Below the pieces are notes generated by a model. That model worked only from the letters and a program-made list of their open reading frames with translations. It was not told the origin of the DNA and made no database searches. From WHSW01 sp963722175 (GTDB taxonomy: Bacteria; Actinomycetota; Thermoleophilia; Solirubrobacterales; 70-9): 64,000 bases of DNA. The position numbers and the translations under genes are program-made. Numbering within the stretch: the first letter of the stretch is position 1; each line of letters starts with the position of its first letter. The DNA lies in the NCBI GenBank assembly GCA_963722175.1, contig CAVRKA010000004.1, positions 1,054,001 to 1,118,000 on the forward strand, in the 5' to 3' direction. Positions 32,468 to 40,867 of the stretch are shown here, piece by piece.

Positions 32468-33619
32468 GTGACGGAACTCACGATCCGGTCGGGCGCGAGC
32501 AAGCGCGACCTGAGCGCGTTCATCGAGGTTCCGTACACCCTCAGGGCCAACGATCCCCAGTGGGTACCGCCGCTGCGCTTCGAACGGCGCCAGTTCCTCA
32601 ACCGCGAGAAGAACCCCTGGTTCGACCATGCCGAATGCGAGTTCTTCCTCGCCGAGCGCGGCGGTGAGGCGGTCGGCCGGATCACAGCGCACATCGACCA
32701 TCGCTGGGACGAGTTCCAGGGTGGCAGCGACGGGATGTTCGGCTTCTTCGACTCGGCCGACGACCCCGAGGTCGCCGCGGCGCTGATCGGAGCGGCGACC
32801 GACTGGCTGGCCGAACGCGGCCGCGAGCGGATGCTCGGGCCGATGGACTTCACGACCAACGACGAGTGCGGGCTCCTGATCGAGGGCTTCGACGAGCCGT
32901 CGATGATCCTGGAGCCCTGGCACCCGCCCCACTACCAGCGGCTGCTCGAGGGCCTCGGCCTGACGAAGGCGATCGACCTGCTGATGTGGGAGCTGTGGTT
33001 CGGGGAGCTCAAGGAGGGCACCGAGCTGCATCCGCTGATCCACGCTGCGGCCGCGAAGTCGCGCGAGGAGGGTGTCGTGCTGCGCAAGATGCGAAAGCGC
33101 GACATGGAGGCCGAGGTCGGGCGGTTCATGGACGTCTACAACGAGGCCTGGGGACACAACTGGGGCTTCGTCCCGATCACCGAGGCCGAGGTCGCCTTCC
33201 AGGCCAAGAACCTGAAGCCGGTCCTCGACGAGAACTGGGCGATGATCGCCGAGCTCGACGGCGAGGTGATCGGCGCCGCGCTCACCCTCCCGGACGTCGA
33301 GCAGGCGCTGGCGAGGATGAACGGCCGGGTGCTGCCGTTCGGCTGGGTCCACTTCCTGCGCCGCAAGCGCTACATCGACCGGCTGCGCGTCTTCGCGCTC
33401 GGGGTCAAGGACGCCTACCAGCACCTCGGCGTCGCCGCGGCGCTGTATGAGCGCCATGTGGCGACCGCGGCGCGCCCGGGCGAGATCAAGGGCGGTCACA
33501 TGGGCTGGATCCTGGAGACCAACGACGCGATGAACCGCGCGATGGAGGGGATGGGCGGGACCGTCGTCCAGAAGTACCGGATCTACGAAAAGCGCCTCAA
33601 CGGGGCTCCGCTTGACTAG
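32468..33619 (+). CDS. YghO-like GNAT-fold acyltransferase (candidate N-acyltransferase for an oxoamine lipid)
   Basis: 383 residues from a GTG start. The whole-length pattern matches the YghO family: FIEVPYTLRANDPQWVPPLRFERRQFL, the early GNAT-like strands FFLAERGGEAVGRITAHIDH, FGFFDSADDPEVAAALIGAA, LGPMDFTTNDECGLLIEGFD, and a C-terminal acyl-CoA-binding part (VFALGVKDAYQHLGVAAALY). Proteins of this family include the bacterial ceramide synthase found with serine palmitoyltransferase; that function is established in other bacteria, not here. Divergent placement against the alpha-oxoamine synthase makes N-acylation of its product a reasonable inference. Confidence 0.75.
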   Translation: MTELTIRSGASKRDLSAFIEVPYTLRANDPQWVPPLRFERRQFLNREKNPWFDHAECEFFLAERGGEAVGRITAHIDHRWDEFQGGSDGMFGFFDSADDPEVAAALIGAATDWLAERGRERMLGPMDFTTNDECGLLIEGFDEPSMILEPWHPPHYQRLLEGLGLTKAIDLLMWELWFGELKEGTELHPLIHAAAAKSREEGVVLRKMRKRDMEAEVGRFMDVYNEAWGHNWGFVPITEAEVAFQAKNLKPVLDENWAMIAELDGEVIGAALTLPDVEQALARMNGRVLPFGWVHFLRRKRYIDRLRVFALGVKDAYQHLGVAAALYERHVATAARPGEIKGGHMGWILETNDAMNRAMEGMGGTVVQKYRIYEKRLNGAPLD

Positions 33620-33638
33620 CCCTTATAGTCGGACCGGG

Positions 33639-33962
33639 ATGAGAGAGAAGCTTCTGGAGACCGAGGCGGTGGAGATGCCGGTCCTGGAGGGGGAGGACGA
33701 CTTCGCCGAGCCGACCGCACGGCCGCTGCCGGCGACGATCGATCAGCAGGCCGAGTTGTCGGCATGGAAGGGCGAGGCTCGTACCGTCGCGATCGCCGCC
33801 GCGGGCGGGCTCGTCGCGGGCGCCGCGACCGTCGCCCTTGCGCGCGCGACGCGGGGCGGCTCCTCGAAGCGCCCGGCAAAGCGCCAGAAGGCGAAGGAGC
33901 GCCCGCTCAAGGTCCTCGCCAGCCGCTCGTTCCTGGTCGACGTCCATCTGGTCGATCGCTAG
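33639..33962 (+). CDS. Small membrane-associated protein of unknown function
   Basis: 107 residues if the ATG at 33639 is used (MREKLLETEAVEMPVLEGED); a TTG at 33612 is also possible. There is an acidic N-terminal third, one short hydrophobic segment (TVAIAAAGGLVAGAATVALA), then a Lys/Arg-rich tail ending LASRSFLVDVHLVDR. No recognisable Shine-Dalgarno and a TATAGT box about 10 bp upstream raise the possibility of a leaderless mRNA. It lies 19 bp downstream of the acyltransferase gene. Confidence 0.5.
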   Translation: MREKLLETEAVEMPVLEGEDDFAEPTARPLPATIDQQAELSAWKGEARTVAIAAAGGLVAGAATVALARATRGGSSKRPAKRQKAKERPLKVLASRSFLVDVHLVDR

Positions 33963-33987
33963 ATGAGCGAGTCCACCCTCATCTAGC

Positions 33988-34938
33988 GTGACGGGGGTTC
34001 GCCAGGGCGGCCCGCGGCCGCTCGAGGTCGAGGTGCGCCCGGCGTGGCCCTACCGGCTGCGCAGCCGCCTCGGCGGTGACGGCACCGCGCGCCGTCGCGG
34101 GATGGTCGTCTCGCGCCTGCTGACGACGCCCGGCGGGCGGGTCGTCGTCCACGCCTGGCAGCCGGAGTCGGCGCGGGTCGTCCTCCGCGCCGGGCCCGCC
34201 GATCCCGACCGCCCCGCCGGTCGCGAGTCGCTCGCGCTGGCGATCGAGCGGATGCGGTTCGCGGTCGGCGTCGACGAGGACCTGAGCGAGTTCGCGCGCA
34301 CGTTCCGCGGCGACCCGCTGATCGGCGAGATCATTCATCACCGGCCCTGGCTGCGGCCCCGGCGGCGGCCCTGGCCGTGGGAGGCGCTCGCCTGGGCGGT
34401 CACCGAGCAGTTGATCGAGGTCAGCCGAGCGGTCCAGATCCAGCGGCGGGTCGTCTGGCGGTGGGGCGGCAAGCTGATGCCCGACGGCCGGGTATGGCTC
34501 GGCCCCGGGCCGCTTCGCGACGTGCCCGGGCCCGAGGTCGTCGCCGGGGTCGCGCCCGCCGAGCTCGCCGCGTTCGACCTGGCGCCGTCGCGGGCGATCG
34601 CGCTGATCCACTGCGCGCGCGAGGTCGCCCGCGGACGCGTCGATCCCGCGAATCCCGAGGGCGACAGCCGCCTCGCGCGGATCCCCGGGATCGGCCCCTG
34701 GACCCTCCAGATCCTCGGCTTCCACGGGCGCGGCGAGCCGGACACGCTGCCGGCCGGCGACCTCGCCTACGTGAAGCTGGTCGGCGCGCTCGCCGGGCTC
34801 GGGCGTCGCGCGACCGTCGAGGAGGTCGAGGAGTACTTCGCCCCGTACGCGCCCTTCCGCGGCCTCGCCGGGAGCTTCGCGCTCGCCCGCTGGCACGGTG
34901 CCGTCGGCGCGGGGCCACCGCTCCCGATCGCCGCCTGA
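33988..34938 (+). CDS. DNA-3-methyladenine glycosylase II-like (AlkA/HhH-GPD)
   Basis: 316 residues from a GTG start. An N-terminal AlkA-type beta domain is followed by the helical glycosylase domain. The helix-hairpin-helix DNA-binding motif is LARIPGIGPWTLQILGFHGRG and the catalytic Asp is in PAGDLAYVK, about the expected spacing downstream. It removes alkylated bases from DNA, starting base-excision repair. Its neighbours do not suggest an operon role. Confidence 0.83.
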   Translation: MTGVRQGGPRPLEVEVRPAWPYRLRSRLGGDGTARRRGMVVSRLLTTPGGRVVVHAWQPESARVVLRAGPADPDRPAGRESLALAIERMRFAVGVDEDLSEFARTFRGDPLIGEIIHHRPWLRPRRRPWPWEALAWAVTEQLIEVSRAVQIQRRVVWRWGGKLMPDGRVWLGPGPLRDVPGPEVVAGVAPAELAAFDLAPSRAIALIHCAREVARGRVDPANPEGDSRLARIPGIGPWTLQILGFHGRGEPDTLPAGDLAYVKLVGALAGLGRRATVEEVEEYFAPYAPFRGLAGSFALARWHGAVGAGPPLPIAA

Positions 34939-35096
34939 TCGGCGCGAGCGCACGCGGACCGGGGTCGGCATGGTGAATTAGCTAGGAAGGGGCCCGAGCT
35001 CCTGCTCCGCTGACGGCAACTCCATCAGCCTCGATCCCATCAGCTTCCGCCGAGGCGGGTAGCCGCGCACTCCGGCCCGGCGGTTGCGGCCTGAAC

Positions 35097-35995
35097 CTAG
35101 CGGCGCATGCGCGGGTCGACGAAGACGTCGTCGATCAGCGCCCCGGCGCCCCGCGCGGTGAACCGCAGCGCGATATGGGTGCTCTTGATCGCCCCGCCGC
35201 CCTGGCCTTCACCACCGGGCTGACCGTTGCCGCCACCGTGGCCGTTGCCGCCGGCGTTGCCGTGGCCGTTTCCGTTTCGTTTCCGCCGGCGTTGCCATGG
35301 CCGGCCGTTGCCGCCGGCGTTGGGGTTGCCGTTGCCGTGGCCGTTTCCGTCGGCCTGGCTCCCGTCGCTTCGGCCTCGCCGGCGTCTTCGGCTTGACTCT
35401 CGTCAGGGGGCCCGCCGCCCTGCCCGTTGCCCCCGCCATTTCCGTTGCCCGGGTCGGCCGGCGGGCCGTGCACGCCGTCGGGCTTCGCGTTGGCGTTGAA
35501 CTGCCCCTGGGCGAGCGAGAACTTCCGGGTCGGCCCCCACTCGGCGCGCGGGCTCAGCTTGCCGGCCTTCTTGACCTTGCGTACGTCGCCGTCATCGTTC
35601 AGGTACAGGACCTCTGCCCTGAGCCCCGGCTGACGCGCCTTGCTCGCGTCGAGCGAGCGGGCGAACAGCCGCGCGGTCGGATTGCCCTTCGCGACGCAGA
35701 TCGGAGGCGAGGTCGCCGTGCTCCCCGCCGGGAGGCTGAGCGCGGTCGCGCTCGAGTCCGGCCTGAACGGGTTTCCGCCGGCGGTCGTCGCGGCGCCGCC
35801 CTCGAGCGTCCAGTCGGCCGCGGGGGACTCGAAGTCGCCGCCGTCGACGAGGACATACGAGGCAGAGTCGTGCCAATCGAGGAACGGCTGCTGCATCCCG
35901 ACGCCGTCACACGGCGCCGCCTGGGCGACGGGGGCGACGATCGCGGCGCCCAGAAGGGCGGCCGAGGCGATTGCACTGGTGACGACCTTACGCAC
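35097..35995 (-). CDS. Secreted beta-sandwich protein with repetitive Gly/Asn-rich linker (frameshift in linker)
   Basis: GTG at 35995 has AAGGA 6 nt upstream and gives the signal peptide VRKVVTSAIASAALLGAAIVAPVAQA. The first domain (CDGVGMQQPFLDWHDSASYVLVDGGDFE to GPTRKFSLAQGQFN) looks like a carbohydrate-binding-type jelly roll. A linker of GNGGGNGQGGG type follows. The expected end of such domains, IKSTHIALRFTARGAGALIDDVFVDP, is present but in another frame, ending at 35097. The shift happens within near-repeats of GGCAACGGC-type sequence between about 35230 and 35350. Restoring one base gives 299 residues. A longer start at 36046 would overlap the preceding HD-GYP fragment. Confidence 0.6.
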
Positions 35996-36020
35996 TGGAC
36001 GTCCTTGTCGGACGGCGTCA

Positions 36021-36632
36021 TTACGCACCGGCTCCTCTCGATTCATCGGGACGCCGCGGCGACGTCTTGAGCGATCCGCGCTCGTATATCTGTCGGCGAT
36101 AGCTCGCGTCCGGCTGCGGTTCGCGGACCGTCGCGACCAATGCTTCGACGACAGCGGGGTCGAACTGCGTGCCCGCGTTCGCCCGCACCTCCGCGAGCGC
36201 CCATGCCTCGGAGCGGCCGGAGCGGTAGCTGCGATCCGTCGTGATCGCGTTGAACGCGTCGCAGCAGAAGATGATCCGCGACTCGATCGGGATCTCCTCG
36301 CCGGCCAGGCCGTCGGGATAGCCGGTCCCGTCCCAGCGCTCGTGGGCGGAGCGGACGATCCTGCCGACCTCGGCCATCAGGCCGCCGATGCGCCCGAGCA
36401 TGCGCTCGCCCTCGACGGTGTGGGTCTTGATCACGGCCCATTCCGTCGTGGTCAGCGGACCGGGCTTGTTGATGATCTCGTTGGGGACCGCGATCTTGCC
36501 GACGTCGTGCAGCAGGGCCCCGAACTCGACGTGGCGCAGTTGGGTGGCGTCGAGCTCGAGCCGGTTCGCAACCCGCAGCGACCATCGGCGCGGATGGGTG
36601 CGGCCTTTACGTGGACGACCGCGGTTGCCGGC
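36021..36632 (-). pseudogene. 5'-truncated HD-GYP domain gene
   Basis: The reading frame is open from directly after the stop of the upstream glycosyltransferase (36633) but has no good start codon. It begins THPRRWSLRVANRLELDATQ, that is, at the first conserved His of an HD-GYP domain, and continues with FGALLHDVGKIAVPNEIINKPGPL (HD) and HERWDGTGYPDGLAGEEIP (GYP) to a normal C-terminus. The N-terminal sensor part and the start of the domain are missing. HD-GYP domains usually degrade cyclic-di-GMP. A deletion that fused this gene to the glycosyltransferase end, or a misassembly at this point, would explain it. A GTG at 36434 could express only half the domain. Confidence 0.7.
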
Positions 36633-37667
36633 TCAGGCGGTGGGCGGGTCAGCGACGGCGCGCTCGAGGACCGCCGCCATCTTCGCCACCTGGCGGCGCA
36701 CGTCGTGTTCGGCCGCCGCACTGCGAGCCGCCGGATTCGGCGTCGGCAGCTCCGTGGCGCGCTCGAGCGCTGCGGTCAGCGCCTCGTGATCGGTGGGATC
36801 GACCAGGACGCCCGCCTCCGGGGTGACGAACTCGGGCGGCCCGCCGACCGTGGTCGCGACCACGTTGCGCTCCATCGCCATCCCCTCCAGGGTCGCCTGG
36901 CCGAACGGCTCGATCAGCGACGGCTGGCAGAGCACGTCGCAGGCGGCGATCCAGCGCGGGACATCGGCCTGGGGGATGCGGCCGGTGATCCTGACCGCGG
37001 CGCGTCGCTCGAGCTGCGCGCGCAGGGGACCGTCGCCGACGAACGCGAGCCGGCCGCGGCCGAGCCGTTCGAAGGCATCGGCGAGGGCGATCACGTTCTT
37101 GCGCTCGATCAGCGACCCGAGGCAGAGGAAGGCGGGCCCCTCGCCGTCCCAGCCGAGCTCTCGGCGCGCCTCGCCGGCGTCGCCGGGTGCGAAGGCGTCG
37201 AGGTCGATGCCGCAATTGGCGATCTCGATTTTCGGCGCCGCCGCCGGGACGCGTTCGGTGAGCCGGTTGGCGAGCCAGCGCGAGTTCGCGATCACAGCGG
37301 CGGCGCGGTCGGCGATCCTGCGCGTCAGCGGGGTAACCCCGCGGACCTCGCTCAGGTTGGCGACGTCCTGGCCGTGGGCCATGACGACCAGCGGCGTCCG
37401 CGCGGCCAGCGAGGCGATCGCGCCCGCCCCGCCTGCCGGGAAGAGGACGTGGGCGAAGATCACATCGGGCCGGGTGCGCCGCGCGCGGCGGACCGTCTGG
37501 GCGGCGAGGCGCGCGTACTTGGTCCGCGACGGGCGCCGGTGGTCGATCGCGACCACGTCGACCTCGTGACCGAGCGCCTCGAGCTCGCGGACGACCGGGA
37601 CCAGGAACGCTCCAAGGTCCGGATCGTCCGGCCCGGGCCACATCTGGGTGCAGAACAGGATGCGCAC
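36633..37667 (-). CDS. Family 4 glycosyltransferase
   Basis: 344 residues from GTG at 37667 (MRILFCTQMWPGPDDPDLGAF). GT-B fold with an N-terminal acceptor domain (ELEALGHEVDVVAIDHRRPS, VVMAHGQDV) and a C-terminal nucleotide-sugar domain (FLCLGSLIERKNVIALADAF, then the E-x7-E motif in PSLIEPFGQATLEGMAMERNVVATTVGG). The acceptor is unknown; a polysaccharide or glycolipid is likely. It is divergent by 22 bp from the cupin gene. A longer ATG start at 37692 would overlap that gene. Confidence 0.88.
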   Translation of the reverse strand: MRILFCTQMWPGPDDPDLGAFLVPVVRELEALGHEVDVVAIDHRRPSRTKYARLAAQTVRRARRTRPDVIFAHVLFPAGGAGAIASLAARTPLVVMAHGQDVANLSEVRGVTPLTRRIADRAAAVIANSRWLANRLTERVPAAAPKIEIANCGIDLDAFAPGDAGEARRELGWDGEGPAFLCLGSLIERKNVIALADAFERLGRGRLAFVGDGPLRAQLERRAAVRITGRIPQADVPRWIAACDVLCQPSLIEPFGQATLEGMAMERNVVATTVGGPPEFVTPEAGVLVDPTDHEALTAALERATELPTPNPAARSAAAEHDVRRQVAKMAAVLERAVADPPTA

Positions 37668-37689
37668 GGGCGGGATTATCGTTAGCGGC

Positions 37690-38109
37690 ATGGACACCGG
37701 TTTCGCCCGCACGAGGATCGTTGCGGATCCCGGCGAGCGCTTCGTCTCGCTGCGCCGCGAGCTCGGCGTGACGAGCTTCGGTCTCAACGAGATCGTGCTC
37801 GAGCCAGGCCAGCGCGGCCGGATCCACCGCCACGAGCTCCAGGAGGAGGTCTACTTCGTGCTCGAGGGGACCCTGACCCTGCTGCTCGCGGACGCCGAGG
37901 AGGTGCTGTTGCCGGGTGAGCTCGCCCGCGTCGGCCCGGAGCTGCGTCGCCAGCTCGTCAACAAGGGCCGTGACCGCCTGTACGTCCTCGCGTTCGGCGG
38001 CGCGGGCGCGCACACGGGCCGCGACGGCCTCGCGTACACCGACTGGGATGCCCCCGCCCACAAGGGCCGCCCACCCCAGGAGATCCCGCTGCCGCCCGAT
38101 CTGGCGTAG
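37690..38109 (+). CDS. Cupin-domain protein
   Basis: 139 residues. A single cupin barrel with the metal-site motif RGRIHRHELQEEVYFVLEGTLTLLL (His-x-His, Glu) and the second motif region VNKGRDRLYVLAFGG, in which the final His is not obvious. Such proteins bind a metal and act as isomerases, dioxygenases or small-molecule sensors; the substrate cannot be inferred. The stop is only 10 bp from the inverted-repeat cassette that follows. Confidence 0.78.
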   Translation: MDTGFARTRIVADPGERFVSLRRELGVTSFGLNEIVLEPGQRGRIHRHELQEEVYFVLEGTLTLLLADAEEVLLPGELARVGPELRRQLVNKGRDRLYVLAFGGAGAHTGRDGLAYTDWDAPAHKGRPPQEIPLPPDLA

Positions 38110-38116
38110 TCCCCCC

Positions 38117-39069
38117 CGAGCGTCCCTGGCCTTTGCGCACACGCACAGATGAGGGACGCTCACCGTGGGGCGAGGGCGAGGAGGCGGTCGGAGCGCTCGT
38201 ACACGTCGTTGGATGGCAGGCGCTGCACGGTCCACCCGGCGGCTTCCCACACCGCCTGCTTGCGCGCGTCCTCGCCGACATCGAGGTGAAACGGGCGGCC
38301 GTCGATCTCGATGATGAGGTGGTGAGCTGGCCAACTCAGGTCGGCCTCCTCGCCGGCGATGCCGCAGTTCAGGTTCGGGAGCGTCCTGCCGGCGTCTCGG
38401 AGGATCTCAAGCGCTCGCACCTCGGCGCCGCTGCGGGCCCGGGAAAGTGGTATTCCCGCGTAACGGGCGAGCGTTTCGCCCAGCCGTCCTGCGCCTCGCC
38501 GACCGCTGTGCTTGCCGAGAGCGTCACCGATCGCAGTGAGGGTGACCAGGTCCAGGCGCACGGCTCCCTTACCGCCCGCGCGAGCGCTCGGTCGCTTACT
38601 CCGCGTGCGAGATCGAGCAACGTCCGGGCGACGGTCGTAACGGGTATGCCACTCAGCTCAGTCCAGTCGCCCGCGAGCGTCTCGCTGCGGTAGACGAGGA
38701 TGCCGCCGTGCCGCCGCGGGCCGCCGGACCCGGGCCGAGTCACGGTCTCGAACGGTCGCGGCAATGACCAGAACCCGTACGCGGCCGCCGAACTCTCGTG
38801 GCTCAGGAACGTGTGAGGGGCAGTGAGGGTGGCGCCCATCCACCGGCCCAGCTCATCGTGTCCGAGAAGAGGTGGCACCGCAAACACCCCCTGCTCAACG
38901 ACGATGAGCCGATTGGTGCTGGTGTAGCGCCAGATCGCGTTGTCGTCGAAGCCGAGAGCGAGCAGTTGCCCGCGCGAAATGCGATTGAACTGCCGGCCCG
39001 CGACAGCCGCCACTTGAGCGTCCCTCATCTGTGCCTACAAGCCCAGACGAGGGACGTTCGCCCCCGTGG
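38117..39069. mobile_element. Candidate inverted-repeat cassette carrying an AbiEi/DUF559 gene
   Basis: An exact 20-bp inverted repeat bounds the gene: GCACAGATGAGGGACGCTCA at 38143-38162 and its reverse complement at 39015-39034. The right copy contains the start codon and the left copy the stop codon of the minus-strand gene. Each repeat also forms a hairpin with an outer partner (GAGCGTCCCT at 38119-38128; AGACGAGGGACGTTC at 39044-39058). Both ends then run into CGTGGGG. The element is about 0.9 kb and carries one gene and no transposase. Confidence 0.55.
38160..39028 (-). CDS. AbiEi-type antitoxin-domain/DUF559 endonuclease-like protein (one frameshift)
   Basis: The N-terminal part (FNRISRGQLLALGFDDNAIWRY, LIVVEQGVFAVPPLLGHDEL, IPVTTVARTLLDLARGV) matches the winged-helix and middle domain of AbiEi-like antitoxin proteins common in actinobacteria. 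The C-terminal part (LNCGIAGEEADLSWPAHHLIIEIDG, LDVGEDARKQAVWEAAGWTVQRL) is a DUF559/Vsr-like PD-(D/E)xK nuclease fold with candidate D and E-x-D residues. The frames join at about 38570, where one base appears to be missing (GAG[G]CCGTGCGC), giving 289 residues. No separate AbiEii-like nucleotidyltransferase toxin gene is adjacent, so it is not a standard AbiE pair. Confidence 0.7.
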
Positions 39070-39071
39070 GG

Positions 39072-40076
39072 CTAGTCCGGGATCTGCCCCGGCAGCAGCT
39101 CGTCGGTGAACATCTCGCCGGCGGTCGGGCGGGTGGAGATCAGGCCCTGGTCGGCGAAGAAGCCCGCGAAGGCCTCCCACTCGCGGGCGTCCATGTAGCC
39201 GTAGCGCTGCGACTCCTTCTCCGGCAGCAGGAGCGGCAGGGTGCGGTCGATCTCGGCCCTGGTCAGCTTCGGCTCGAGCCCGTCGCCGGCGGCGAGGATC
39301 GCCTCTGTTGCGCCGGCCGGATCATCGACGGCAGCGTCGGTGCCGCGCTCGAGCGCGGCGATGAACAGGCGCAGGGCCTCGGGATCCTCCGCGACTCGGT
39401 CCTCGCTCGCGACCAGCACCAGCTCGTCGTAGGTCGGGATCCCGAGCTCGTCGACCGGGACCACGCGGGGGTCCTCGCCGCGCTCTTCGAGGTCGACTCC
39501 CTCGACGTTCAGAAACCCGCCCAGCATCGCGTCGGCGCTCCCGGAGAGCACCGCCGGCAGCAGGTTGAAGCCGACGTCCTTCTGGCTCACGTCGTCGGTC
39601 GAGAGGCCGGCCCGCTCGAGGATCGCCTCCAGGTATGCCGCCTGGTAGGGGATCCCCGCGGTCGCGATCGTCTTCCCGCGCAGGTCGGCAGGCTTGGCGA
39701 TCTGACCCTCCGGGAGCGAGATCAACGAGGTCAGCGGCCGCGGGACGAGCGCCGCGACGGCGATCACCGGCAGGCCCTCGTTCTGGGCGAGCAGGACCTC
39801 GGGCTCATAGGAGATCGCGAGGTCGGCACGGCCGGCGGCGACCTGGCGGATCGGCGCCGAGGGATCCGACGGCACCTGCGGCTCGACCTCGAGTCCCGCC
39901 TCGTCGAAGTAGCCGCGGTCGAGCGCCGTGTAGATCCCGGCGTGGTCGGGGTTGACGTAGAAGTCGAGCATCAGGGTCAGGGGCTCGGCGTCGCCGTCCC
40001 GGCTCTCCTGCTTCTCGCCGCAGCCGGTCGTCAACAAGAGTGCGAGCGCGGCCACGGCCGCCAGGATGCGCTTCAT
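39072..40076 (-). CDS. thiY: Thiamine-precursor ABC transporter, substrate-binding lipoprotein (NMT1/THI5-like)
   Basis: 334 residues. Lipobox LLLTTGC after MKRILAAVAALAL. The NMT1/THI5-type motifs are LMLDFYVNPDHAGIYTALDRGYFDEAGL and VAAGRADLAISYEPEVLLAQNEG, typical of ThiY, which binds formyl-aminopyrimidine-type HMP precursors. The ATG overlaps the permease stop (ATGA). It is the last gene of a thiZ-thiX-thiY operon headed by a TPP riboswitch, which independently supports the substrate class. Confidence 0.9.
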   Translation of the reverse strand: MKRILAAVAALALLLTTGCGEKQESRDGDAEPLTLMLDFYVNPDHAGIYTALDRGYFDEAGLEVEPQVPSDPSAPIRQVAAGRADLAISYEPEVLLAQNEGLPVIAVAALVPRPLTSLISLPEGQIAKPADLRGKTIATAGIPYQAAYLEAILERAGLSTDDVSQKDVGFNLLPAVLSGSADAMLGGFLNVEGVDLEERGEDPRVVPVDELGIPTYDELVLVASEDRVAEDPEALRLFIAALERGTDAAVDDPAGATEAILAAGDGLEPKLTRAEIDRTLPLLLPEKESQRYGYMDAREWEAFAGFFADQGLISTRPTAGEMFTDELLPGQIPD

Positions 40077-40867
40077 CCCGCCGGCCGCCATCCCGCGGCT
40101 CGCCCGATGCGGCGCGGCGTCCACCAGCCGAACCGCCGCTCGATCAGCGCCAGGCCGCCGAACAGGATCAGGGCCAGCGCCGAGAGCACGACCACGGCGG
40201 CGAACACCCTCGCCGTCTGCAGCTGTCCCTGGGCGATCAGGATCAGGTGCCCGAGCCCCTCGTCCGCGCCGGCCCACTCGCCGAACACGGCGCCGATCAC
40301 CGAGATCGCGGCGGCGATCTTCGCGCCGCTGAACACGTACGGGAGCGCCGAGGGAACCTCGACCCGGCGCAGGATCTGGGTCCGACCGGCGTCGAGCGTT
40401 CGCATCATGCGCGGCAGGTCGGGGTCGACCGAGCGCAGCCCGTCGAGGGTGTTGACCGTGATCGGGAAGAAGCAGACGAGGGCGATGATCGCCAGCTTCG
40501 GGCCGATCCCGAAGCCGAGCCAGACGATCAGGATCGGCGCGATCGCGATCACGGGCACCGTCTGCGAGGCGACCAGGAGCGGGTAGAAGGCCCGCCGCAG
40601 GGTGTCGGAGAGGTGGAGGACGATCGCGAACCCGAAGCCGAGCACGAGCGCCAGCGCGAAGCCGAGCAGCACCTCCTGCGCGGTCACCCAGGCGTCCTCC
40701 GCGAGCAGCTCGCGGTCGTTCCAGAGCGCCTCCCCGACGTCGCTGGGGGCGGGGATCAGGAACGGCTTGATGTTGAGCGCGTCGGCGATCAGGTCCCAGC
40801 GCGCCGCCAGCTCCCAGAGCCCGAGCAGGACGACGAGCACCGCCAGCGGCAACAGCCAGCGCTTCAT
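40073..40867 (-). CDS. thiX: Thiamine-precursor ABC transporter, permease
   Basis: 264 residues, about six membrane helices. It has a BPD_transp_1 domain with the ABC-coupling loop motif PRMMRTLDAGRTQILRRVEVPSALPYVFSGAKIAAAISVIGAVFGEW, as in TauC/SsuC/ThiX permeases. ATGA overlaps at both ends tie it to the ATPase upstream and the binding protein downstream. Confidence 0.9.
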   Translation of the reverse strand: MKRWLLPLAVLVVLLGLWELAARWDLIADALNIKPFLIPAPSDVGEALWNDRELLAEDAWVTAQEVLLGFALALVLGFGFAIVLHLSDTLRRAFYPLLVASQTVPVIAIAPILIVWLGFGIGPKLAIIALVCFFPITVNTLDGLRSVDPDLPRMMRTLDAGRTQILRRVEVPSALPYVFSGAKIAAAISVIGAVFGEWAGADEGLGHLILIAQGQLQTARVFAAVVVLSALALILFGGLALIERRFGWWTPRRIGRAAGWRPAG

